Assembly (NCBI RefSeq): GCF_027257955.1
Contig: NZ_JANZNQ010000008.1
Span: forward strand, 151,423 to 215,422
Length of the DNA: 64,000 nucleotides
Direction: 5' to 3'
From: Zhongshania aquatica
GTDB taxonomy: Bacteria; Pseudomonadota; Gammaproteobacteria; Pseudomonadales; Spongiibacteraceae
Program-made: the position numbers and the translations under genes
Shown: piece by piece, positions 57,047-64,000 of the stretch
How the letters are laid out: each line of letters starts with the position of its first letter
How positions within the stretch are numbered: the first letter of the stretch is position 1
Notes under the pieces: model-generated
Told to the model about the DNA's origin: nothing
The model's database searches: none
The model's input: the letters and a program-made list of their open reading frames with translations, nothing else

Positions 57047-57379
57047 TTGTCTACTTTACTCGGGGAAGTCCAGACACCCATTGGGTTGGCCGTTTACTAC
57101 GCTGGGCTGCTGGATAGGACCTACTTCGGAGATCGGTCGGACGATCTTACCAAAGCAGGTACCCGAAAAGAGCGCAAGCGCTCTGCACATAAATTGCCGG
57201 CGGTAGGTCAAGTACCGGAAGAACCAGATCGTCCGATCACTATTGACGACATGCAAGATGGTTTAACTCGAAACCTAGGTGTTCACAACTATATCGGCAT
57301 TGTTTCCGGGCTGCGCAATAATCTCTCCCATGGCAGCACGATGGTGGAGCCTGACAGTATATCCAGCCCGAACGGCTGA
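57047..57379 (+). CDS. Small ORF with HEPN-like RNxxxH motif, probably a fragment
   Basis: Open frame of 110 codons starting with TTG, directly abutting the IS3 remnant, without a ribosome site. Near the end is GLRNNLSHGSTM, matching the R-N-x-x-x-H motif of HEPN ribonuclease-type proteins. No other domain is clear. It is either the 3' part of a disrupted gene or a chance frame; I lean to a gene fragment. Confidence 0.4.
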   Translation: MSTLLGEVQTPIGLAVYYAGLLDRTYFGDRSDDLTKAGTRKERKRSAHKLPAVGQVPEEPDRPITIDDMQDGLTRNLGVHNYIGIVSGLRNNLSHGSTMVEPDSISSPNG

Positions 57380-57558
57380 GCTAATAAACCATTTAAACAG
57401 CAACGCGCAAGCACCGTCTATTATTGAATAGCGATGCCATCGCGGCGTATATGTTGCGACTGCTAGGTGATTCATTGGATTTTAAGCCCTCGACATGGAA
57501 CTGGCGGTTGCCTGAAGGTCATTTATGAACCCGCCTTAAGTCGCTCAATTTCCAAAAC

Positions 57559-57615
57559 CGTCACAGAGCGTCACAGAGCGTCACAGAGCGTCACAGAGCG
57601 TCACAGAGCGTCACA
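57559..57615. repeat. Tandem repeat, 10-base unit, 5.7 copies
   Basis: Unit CGTCACAGAG repeats without mismatch from 57559 to 57608, with a partial sixth copy to 57615. It lies about 70 bases left of the tRNA fragment. It may be a replication-slippage tract or a recombinase arm-site array. Confidence 0.9.
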
Positions 57616-57642
57616 AGCTATCAAAACCAACAGACGAAAAAA

Positions 57643-57675
57643 AACGGCAAGCCAGTGAGTAACTGATTTGCCGTT
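57643..57675 (-). terminator. Intrinsic terminator of a former tRNA gene
   Basis: On the minus strand AACGGCAA and TTGCCGTT pair around a 17-base loop and are followed by a run of T (plus-strand A-run 57637-57644). It follows the tRNA 3' fragment in the right direction and distance. Confidence 0.7.
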
Positions 57676-57683
57676 CTTTAATG

Positions 57684-57704
57684 TGGTAGCGGGGGCAGGA
57701 TTCG
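57684..57704 (-). other. tRNA 3'-end fragment, candidate attachment site (att core)
   Basis: On the minus strand these 21 bases read as the 3' end of a tRNA: half of the T loop (CGAATCC), T-stem, acceptor strand and CCA (CCTGCCCCCGCTACCA). The rest of the tRNA is absent to the right, where the sequence changes at 57705. A native-looking terminator follows. This is the pattern left at one end of an element integrated into a tRNA gene; the giant recombinase gene begins 140 bases away. The tRNA identity is not clear. Confidence 0.65.
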
Positions 57705-57842
57705 GTTATGAGAATTAGCCTATTAATATACCTACAGTATACTTAGGTGGCATTAATTGGCATAAAAAGGCGTATTAGTAGCGATTTTCCATATTTTGCG
57801 TTTTAATCTGAGAACACTTAACCACAATTGAGGTTGTTCTTG

Positions 57843-60800
57843 ATGGGCGCGAGTGGCACGGCAAACGCCATGGATGAGACGACCTTCGGGCTCGGTGAAA
57901 GCTTTTCTGCTATTGAGGAGTGGGCTAGGGCGGAAAACTTCCAGCCGGAATTGTTGCTCACTTACCACATCTTAGGTCTTGATCATCATACCGTAGCTAT
58001 CGCCAACTTGGCCACGGAGATCGTAAAGGAAGAATCTCAACAGGTAATCGCAGAGTGGGCTGGTAGTCAAATAGCTCAACGGCTCTCAGAATTTTCTCAT
58101 GCCTTCATTGCTTCCGATATATACGCAACTCACACGGAAATAACGATCAGCGGTAGTAACAAAAAAATTGCCAAGGTCCTGCGTGATAAAAAAGATCGTT
58201 CGTTTTTACTATTCCTATTACTTACCTCAAGCCCCAATTTTACCCACTGTCGCTACCCACAAGAAGCTGTGATTAACCATCAACGGCTGAAGGTTTGGCT
58301 GATATTGCAAGCGGCTGAGCGTCTAGCCGGCAAAGGACAAGCGAGAGATGCTCTCATCAGTACTGTTGCCAGATTTCTTTCGCAGCCAAGAGATGAAGGA
58401 GGATGGCCGGTAATTTGTGCCCTGCTGGATCAGTTGCATCAATCTACACGAGGGTTCAGGGTCACATATCGCCAATTTTCCGATGCCGTTGCCATCGCTG
58501 CCGCTCGGGGGAGTCTAGAGGCTGAGGTTCGCCGAAGTGCATCAGGGTTTTTCAATGCGCTAGGTAAGTTAGCTGACGGCGAATATGATCCTATTCGCTC
58601 TCACCAGGCGTCGCGAATTGCCGGTCTTGATCAAATTGCTTCGCTAGCGAGTAGTAAAGAGGCAGAGATCGAAATTGCACCACCCTTGTTTAATGTAGAT
58701 GGACAAGGGTTCATCTCCTTAGATGTGGATGACACCGAGCACGAGGGTTCGAGTACAGATAGTGAGCCGGCGTTTGTTCTCGATGTTGATCCTACAGATA
58801 CCGCCGCAGAGCACGCCATTTCGGTAAAGACCTTTCATCTGCTCTCGCAGGAAGAGGCTAATTATTTGCCGTGGTCGTTGACGGGCGTATTGCCGCCTGA
58901 GCGCGCAGCCTTGGAGTGCTGGATCGAGGCAGGGCTCGAATCAGTGAGCGCGGAGCGAAGTTTAGGCGCGGCTATTGTTGGTCTCTCAGCAATGTGCTCA
59001 AGATCCTTTTATTTCACGCTCGCGTTTCAGGTTACTGAGTCCGTGGGCTTTGAGTGGTCATTGAACGAAGATCTCACTGCGGTGCATCGCCTTGCACCTC
59101 GGCGCCGCTCATCATGGGAACCGAATGCAAAGCAGGTTAATCTGGTAAGACCCTTTCAAAAGGTACTGACTATCGAGATTGCTCCAGGTATTAGTCGCGT
59201 CTTGAGGGCAGTCAGAGAAAAAGCGGAAGGCAATCCTAAAACGCTTCATGCTCTGTGGAGATCTGTTAGCGACGAAAAAATGGAGACGTGGTTTCACCGA
59301 GAGCGTAGCGATGATATATCCCGTGTACTGACCACCATGCCAGGTAAGTGGGCTGCTCAAGCTGCATACGACCGAAGTGGAGATCATAACTTAACACGAC
59401 TACTAATGGCGGAGCCTAATAGTGGTCTGCCCGCATCATGCGCCTATGGGTATTGGAGCGCTGGCGATGTTAAAAAAGCGATAGCGCGACCTGTTCTCTC
59501 TTCAGGGCCATTGGCAGATCAAATCAATGTAATGGGCAGTCGTCTAGTCATGGAGGCCGCTTATCTCGATAGCTGGATAGATCAAATCAAATCCAAACTT
59601 TTTGAAACCCCGGGGCTAGATTTTGTTGCGGGTCATAATCGCATTGCGACATTCTGTGTGGTGGCGCTCTATGCTGCAACTGGATGCCGCCATACCCAAG
59701 ATCCATTTGAGTCACTTTCGTACTTTGATCTGGAGGGGCGGTACGTCTATATCGACGACAAGTCTGACGGTGTGTTGCATAACGGTCGCCTTACACCCTT
59801 ACCCGAAGGAGTGTGCCGACTAGTCGCTCAATACATTGATTATCTTAAGTGGCTAGCGGAGCAGCTGAGCACTATTGCACCAGCGCTTTCAAAGGAGTTG
59901 GTATGCTTGATAGAAGGAAAGCCTGCAAGCATGCCTCTTTTCTTCTTGCTTGATGCAGAATTGAACTGGCATTCGTTATCGGTCACAAACAACCAGCTTC
60001 CTGGGTTACCATTTGTTGAGTGGGAGTTGCGGGTTAATCAGCTTCGTCACCGCTATGAACAGGTACTGCCGCGAGCTGGCGTGCATCCTGAGGTGGTGGA
60101 TGCGTGGACTGGGCACTCCGAGCGCGGTGCCTCGACATACTCCGATTCCTCGCCTCGGTGCTGGATCGATGATGTCAGTGAATATAGCGAAGCGATTAAC
60201 AATGTGTATAACGAGTTAGATTTACCGACGTCATTCCCGCTCCCAGTATTACCGAGCCTCGGTGTGAAAAACCAGTTTAACCCGCTACGAACGCAAAAAT
60301 TCGGCATAAGGTTCCGTAAAGAAGAGCGTGCGAAAAATCGGAAAAAGGCGATTAGTGAGGCTCACCGCGATATCAATCTTTTCCTAAGGAATAGGAAAAT
60401 AGCGGATCTGGATAAAACTGAAATTGAACGGCTTGCAAAGAAGATGCTGTTCAATGACCGTAGTGTGCCAGCACCGTATGCTGCAATACGGCTTGAGATC
60501 CTAAATCGCAAAATCCGTAAAGAAGGCGATCCAAACAAGCGAGTTATCACAAAGACTATTGCAGAAATGCAGCCCGAGAAATCCTACATAAGTGAAGGGG
60601 TAATTCCTGCGCTAAAAACAGTACCCGGACTAGACACGTGGGCGAGTGAGGTGCTGAGTGCGAGCAGCCAAAACCGGATGTCGAAGATCGGGGCCGCATC
60701 TCTTGGTGCGGTTGTTTTGAGTATCGTAAAGCGCATTAGCTACCGTCAGCTCGTTCAGGATGTCGCGTCTGGCAGGCATTATAGGGTGGTGCAGCATGGG

Positions 60801-63275
60801 GATCGATATTTTGTTGAGTACAACGAGACGTTAGAACTTGATGATCTTAAAGCGCCCGTTCAGCGTCATGAGGTGAACTATAAGCTTGCTAGTCTGCTCC
60901 AGAAAGGAATTGGGCATAGTGGCAAAGAAAAGATATTGGAGGATTCTCCGCACGATGCGCTGAAATCACTCCCCGTTGGCAATTTCATTGGAGCTGATGT
61001 CCATGCTCGTGATCTGAAGGCATTGACGGGAAGTCTCTGCGCCACTATCGGTCAATATAACTTAATTGCAATGCCCAGCGCAGTTGCTGGTGCGCTCAGT
61101 GAGCGTCATCCACCGACCTCAGCCCCAATACAAGACATATTGCGTATTGTTGAGGGGCGATATGTAAAGCTCCCCAAAACAAAAAGCGAGGAAGATGATG
61201 TGTTCGCGGCAGAGATCCCAGAAATTGAGGGAAATGCCGCAGACCTAGATAAAGTACAACTCCAGAATAACGCTAACTCCTACTTGCAAGAAATTTACAA
61301 TGAACTCAAAAAATATGAGCCAAATCTAAGGTCGGCAAAAGCGACAGTTATCGCTATCACCGCAATATCAGAGAAGCGCAAAAATGATGTGTCTAATGCG
61401 GTCCTGCAACTGGGCTATTGGATTGGCGGAAAACTACGATCGGGAAAAGGGCGAGGTAAGAACTTTTCGCCCTACGCGATTGACACCATCACAACTTACT
61501 TCAGTACTTTACGCGGGCCATTTGCAGGTATTTTGTATAACACTGACCTGACGGCGCTGGAGAGTGAAGAGCTAACGGATTGCTATGAAGAATTGCTTGA
61601 AGATGCGAAAGAAAATAAGAAAGATTTAAAATATTTCGGGGATTTACTTCAAGTCTTTCATGGTTGGGTTGCTCAATATGGCCTAGAGGAGCCTGACTGG
61701 TCAGAACTCGATCTAGGGGGTTCTTCGCGCCACGTTAGGGCTGGCCTAGTTTCAGAAACGGACTACTTGGCCGTCTTGCGGCACCTTCAAGGGAGTAGTA
61801 ATTGGCAACAAACTGATCACTTGTTCCTTGGCTTTGTTCTACTCTTAAGTTTTCGTTTTGGTCTTCGAAGTAAGGAGGCCCGGTTTCTGCGAAGAAAAAA
61901 TTGGTGTGAGTCCGGCGGTCAAATATGGGTGCTTGTCGAGAACAATAGAAAGCGTCGCCTAAAAAGCTATATGAGCCGTCGCGCGGTACCACTCTTATTT
62001 CAATTGGATGATATTGAAATACAATTGATTGAAATGATGCTTGCTCATTATGACGCCACAGCTGGTGAGGGGAAAAACGAGTATCTACTTAATGAAACTA
62101 TTGATGGCAGGCCGCAATTAACAAGTAAGCACAGTAATATTCCGAAGGCGTTGATCAAGCTGCTGCGCCAGGTCACTGGAACCTCTCATTTAGTCCTCCA
62201 TCATTGCCGGCATGCGTTTTACAATACGTTATTTGCGGTGCTTTGCCCTGCCGAGTCTTTGTTGCATTCTCGATTAAGTAAGAACCTCAATGCACCGCAA
62301 ATCCGAGAGAATATATTGGGACCTCGAAGTGATCTAACTCGGCGAATAGGTATGGCGGTGCCGCGTCTAATGGGGCATTCAGGGCCAAGTAGTGGGCTTA
62401 AGAACTATAACCACTTAATGACGGAGTGGTGTGATGCGTTGACACCGGTGGTAAGTGAGCGTTGCTTGGAGGTTAGTGGCGCCCTTAATACGGGTGACCT
62501 AGAAGAGTCTAGGCCGATGATCGCCATGCTTGATCAATCCCCATTGGATTATCCGGTGCCCTCGTTGGAACGTGTGCTTAAGACGCTGAGATTAGTTTCG
62601 CAAGGACGGAGTTATGCAAAAGCAGGTGAATTAGCTGGGTTGGAGCCAGCGCTCCGCGCCAATTTAGAAGACGTTATTAGTAAAACAACTAATAAAATGA
62701 GATTTAAGCGCCGCCAGAGTGATTGGAGCGCGGGTGATGATCATGATGAAAAGGATTGGTTTATCGGTAGGGAAATGCCTAATGCCCTTTTGCACTATAT
62801 TCAAGAATCTGCATGGAACAGGCTTATCAATTTTTCTAAGGGCCGCAATTTCGTTATCGATAATGAGCAGTTTCCGCAATATGAAATCGAAAGAATACAT
62901 GAGTTTGTTGGTGAGCGTCGCCATTTACTCTTCGTGACAAGCGAAAGTTGTGCTTTCGTGAAGTATGTCCTCAATCAGCTTCAGCTATCAAGTGAGGCGT
63001 GTCTTGGTGTGGCAAAAGGAGATGATCCTGATATTAAGGATATTTTGCGTGTTCACGGGTTTCTTATTGATAGGGAATTCGAGCCAGCAGGCGCTGTAGG
63101 GGCAATTCGAATTGACCCATTCCCAGATCCTTACCGTGGCGGAGTGTATCTTAAGAAGTATGGAGGGGTAGTGGTAGGTAGACGGAAAGAAGGGATTATA
63201 CGCAACAACCACGAGCTTGCAGTCGCCTTTATTGCGATTGCAGTAATTGTGTTCAGCTCGACTGGTGATGCCTGA
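57843..63275 (+). CDS. Giant protein with two tyrosine-recombinase-like modules
   Basis: 1810 residues from the ATG at 57843 (GAGG nine bases upstream; TTG 57828 is in frame). Two separate recombinase-like catalytic regions are seen. The second is complete: Arg1342 (FGLRSKEA), His1453-x-x-Arg1456 (LHHCRHAF), His1512 (LMGHS) and Tyr1522 (KNYNHL). The first is shorter and less canonical: Arg616 (ATGCRH), Asn732-x-x-Arg735 (NQLRHRY), His758 (WTGHS) and Tyr766 (STYSD). The other regions (1-580, 790-1330, 1540-1810) are unassigned. Normal integrases have 300-450 residues. It lies beside a tRNA-derived site, so it probably integrates or excises an element. An IS481-like element follows directly. 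Confidence 0.78.
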   Translation: MGASGTANAMDETTFGLGESFSAIEEWARAENFQPELLLTYHILGLDHHTVAIANLATEIVKEESQQVIAEWAGSQIAQRLSEFSHAFIASDIYATHTEITISGSNKKIAKVLRDKKDRSFLLFLLLTSSPNFTHCRYPQEAVINHQRLKVWLILQAAERLAGKGQARDALISTVARFLSQPRDEGGWPVICALLDQLHQSTRGFRVTYRQFSDAVAIAAARGSLEAEVRRSASGFFNALGKLADGEYDPIRSHQASRIAGLDQIASLASSKEAEIEIAPPLFNVDGQGFISLDVDDTEHEGSSTDSEPAFVLDVDPTDTAAEHAISVKTFHLLSQEEANYLPWSLTGVLPPERAALECWIEAGLESVSAERSLGAAIVGLSAMCSRSFYFTLAFQVTESVGFEWSLNEDLTAVHRLAPRRRSSWEPNAKQVNLVRPFQKVLTIEIAPGISRVLRAVREKAEGNPKTLHALWRSVSDEKMETWFHRERSDDISRVLTTMPGKWAAQAAYDRSGDHNLTRLLMAEPNSGLPASCAYGYWSAGDVKKAIARPVLSSGPLADQINVMGSRLVMEAAYLDSWIDQIKSKLFETPGLDFVAGHNRIATFCVVALYAATGCRHTQDPFESLSYFDLEGRYVYIDDKSDGVLHNGRLTPLPEGVCRLVAQYIDYLKWLAEQLSTIAPALSKELVCLIEGKPASMPLFFLLDAELNWHSLSVTNNQLPGLPFVEWELRVNQLRHRYEQVLPRAGVHPEVVDAWTGHSERGASTYSDSSPRCWIDDVSEYSEAINNVYNELDLPTSFPLPVLPSLGVKNQFNPLRTQKFGIRFRKEERAKNRKKAISEAHRDINLFLRNRKIADLDKTEIERLAKKMLFNDRSVPAPYAAIRLEILNRKIRKEGDPNKRVITKTIAEMQPEKSYISEGVIPALKTVPGLDTWASEVLSASSQNRMSKIGAASLGAVVLSIVKRISYRQLVQDVASGRHYRVVQHGDRYFVEYNETLELDDLKAPVQRHEVNYKLASLLQKGIGHSGKEKILEDSPHDALKSLPVGNFIGADVHARDLKALTGSLCATIGQYNLIAMPSAVAGALSERHPPTSAPIQDILRIVEGRYVKLPKTKSEEDDVFAAEIPEIEGNAADLDKVQLQNNANSYLQEIYNELKKYEPNLRSAKATVIAITAISEKRKNDVSNAVLQLGYWIGGKLRSGKGRGKNFSPYAIDTITTYFSTLRGPFAGILYNTDLTALESEELTDCYEELLEDAKENKKDLKYFGDLLQVFHGWVAQYGLEEPDWSELDLGGSSRHVRAGLVSETDYLAVLRHLQGSSNWQQTDHLFLGFVLLLSFRFGLRSKEARFLRRKNWCESGGQIWVLVENNRKRRLKSYMSRRAVPLLFQLDDIEIQLIEMMLAHYDATAGEGKNEYLLNETIDGRPQLTSKHSNIPKALIKLLRQVTGTSHLVLHHCRHAFYNTLFAVLCPAESLLHSRLSKNLNAPQIRENILGPRSDLTRRIGMAVPRLMGHSGPSSGLKNYNHLMTEWCDALTPVVSERCLEVSGALNTGDLEESRPMIAMLDQSPLDYPVPSLERVLKTLRLVSQGRSYAKAGELAGLEPALRANLEDVISKTTNKMRFKRRQSDWSAGDDHDEKDWFIGREMPNALLHYIQESAWNRLINFSKGRNFVIDNEQFPQYEIERIHEFVGERRHLLFVTSESCAFVKYVLNQLQLSSEACLGVAKGDDPDIKDILRVHGFLIDREFEPAGAVGAIRIDPFPDPYRGGVYLKKYGGVVVGRRKEGIIRNNHELAVAFIAIAVIVFSSTGDA

Positions 63276-63279
63276 ATTA

Positions 63280-64000
63280 TGTGTAGTAGCTCAGACTTGA
63301 TCTGACAGTTACCCGTTTTTTTGCCGGTGTCTGCCAGTTTAGATCTGAGCTAAATTCTTCTCAGCCCAGATCGTTTTACCATCAAGTAAAGTTGCCATTG
63401 GCGTTCTGCCGCAGCACATCTTGCCCTGATGAGTTCGCTCATTGTTGTAATATTTAATCCATTCGTCCAGATCTTTTTGTAGCTCGTTAATGTCGGCATA
63501 CAGTTTCTTGCGGAAGGTGATCTGATAGAACTCTTGTAGAATGGTCTTGTGGAAGCGCTCGCAGATCCCGTTGGTTTGCGGATGCATTGCTTTCGTCTTC
63601 GTATGATCAATGTCATTGATCGCCAAATACAGCTGATAATCATGCTGCTCAACACGACCACAATACTCCGTTCCACGATCCGTCAATATCCGCAACATCG
63701 GTAATTCATGTTGTTCGAAGAACGGTAATACCCGGTCGTTGAGTGCGTCGGCTGCCGTTATTGGTGTCTTCGTCGTGTACAATTTACAGAAGGCGACTTT
63801 GCTGTAGGTGTCGACAAATGTCTGCTGGTAAATCCGACCAACACCCTTGAGATTGCCCACGTAGAAGGTGTCCTGAGAGCCAAGATAGCCGGGATGATGG
63901 GTTTCAATTTCCCCGCATGCTTCGTCATCATGTTTCTTCTTTTCAAGGGCTGCAACCTGGGCATCACTCAGAATTATCCCGTCAGTAGCGACTCGCTCTT
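63280..64000 (-). mobile_element. IS481-like insertion sequence, right part outside the window
   Basis: Covers the transposase gene and its left end. A terminal sequence starting TGTGTAGTAGCTCAGACTTG at 63280 is a plausible inverted-repeat end, because IS481-type ends begin with TGT, but the other end is outside the window, so the border is tentative. It begins 4 bases after the stop of the giant recombinase gene. Confidence 0.55.
63339..64000 (-). CDS. IS481-family DDE transposase (N-terminus outside the window)
   Basis: Minus-strand frame open to the right edge, 220 codons visible. The integrase-core residues are Asp in TFVDTYSKVAF, Asp in LTDRGTEYCG and Glu in NGICERFHKTILQEFY. The end KYYNNERTHQGKMCCGRTPM is typical of IS481/IS3-type DDE transposases. 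Upstream residues (LGSQDTFYVGNLKGVGRIYQ) continue without a break, so an internal GTG at 63860 is not the true start. Confidence 0.88.
   Translation of the reverse strand, partial: ERVATDGIILSDAQVAALEKKKHDDEACGEIETHHPGYLGSQDTFYVGNLKGVGRIYQQTFVDTYSKVAFCKLYTTKTPITAADALNDRVLPFFEQHELPMLRILTDRGTEYCGRVEQHDYQLYLAINDIDHTKTKAMHPQTNGICERFHKTILQEFYQITFRKKLYADINELQKDLDEWIKYYNNERTHQGKMCCGRTPMATLLDGKTIWAEKNLAQI

Noticed and set aside
57559..57615. CRISPR array
   Set aside because: Direct 10-base units without spacers; not a CRISPR.
57467..57658. Plus-strand 63-codon open frame across the tandem repeat
   Set aside because: Its repeat-derived sequence (ERHRASQSVT twice) is a by-product of the 10-base repeat; no ribosome site.
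59112..61992. Minus-strand frames inside the giant recombinase gene
   Set aside because: Short antisense shadows; the plus-strand frame shows clear recombinase motifs.

Overview
The window looks like a chromosomal segment of a free-living, probably marine gammaproteobacterium. The Cellvibrionales/Spongiibacteraceae are my best guess, inferred from gene content and moderate GC rather than any marker gene. There are no rRNA genes, intact tRNA genes or CRISPR arrays.

Left part (1-28 kb) is mixed housekeeping and accessory chromosome. It holds an S9 peptidase cut by the window edge, a small PQ-loop-like membrane protein, a YaiI-type protein, a large CHASE-PAS hybrid histidine kinase with a degenerate and a normal receiver plus an Hpt domain, two methyltransferases (one is RlmI), a membrane diguanylate cyclase, a YghU-type glutathione transferase, a DMT exporter, a DTW-domain (TapT-like) protein and an HNH endonuclease. 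A tightly coupled four-gene minus-strand operon (DUF3348, DUF802/MotA-like, MotB/OmpA-like, DUF2894) encodes a ZorAB-like proton-driven envelope motor of unknown role. Next come a double GST_N/glutaredoxin-like protein, an Old Yellow Enzyme, a metallo-beta-lactamase-fold hydrolase, a lipoprotein, an alpha/beta hydrolase, a GMC oxidoreductase remnant and a GFA-family protein.

Middle part (28-51 kb) is a phenol catabolic island. A minus-strand operon encodes the six-subunit phenol hydroxylase (dmpKLMNOP order). Two XylR/DmpR-type sigma-54 activators lie next to it, convergent to each other. Almost identical -24/-12 promoters sit outside each regulator and face outward: one drives the hydroxylase operon, the other a pair of Rieske oxygenases. 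A LysR regulator and a TonB-dependent receptor follow. A plus-strand operon then carries the 4-oxalocrotonate branch of the catechol meta-cleavage pathway: dmpC, dmpE, dmpH, dmpI, dmpF, dmpG, catechol 2,3-dioxygenase and its ferredoxin. It ends with a degenerate SDR and a fused tautomerase. The hydrolase dmpD is absent. Phenol would be converted to catechol, then 2-hydroxymuconic semialdehyde, 4-oxalocrotonate, 2-oxopentenoate, 4-hydroxy-2-oxovalerate, and finally pyruvate and acetyl-CoA.

From 51 to 56 kb an AraC-family regulator, a Tat-exported sulfatase and a second TonB-dependent receptor form a possible uptake and desulfation module that could feed phenols into the island.

Right part (56-64 kb) is a mobile-element junction. 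It has an IS3 orfA remnant, an ORF with a HEPN-like RNxxxH motif, a 10-bp tandem repeat, and a tRNA 3'-end fragment still attached to its intrinsic terminator (a candidate attachment site). Next to this lies a very large gene (about 1810 codons) whose product carries two separate tyrosine-recombinase-like catalytic modules. An IS481-like transposase cut by the window edge closes the window. The double-recombinase gene with its att-like site, the mirror-image sigma-54 regulation of the phenol island and the ZorAB-like motor operon are the features most worth following up.
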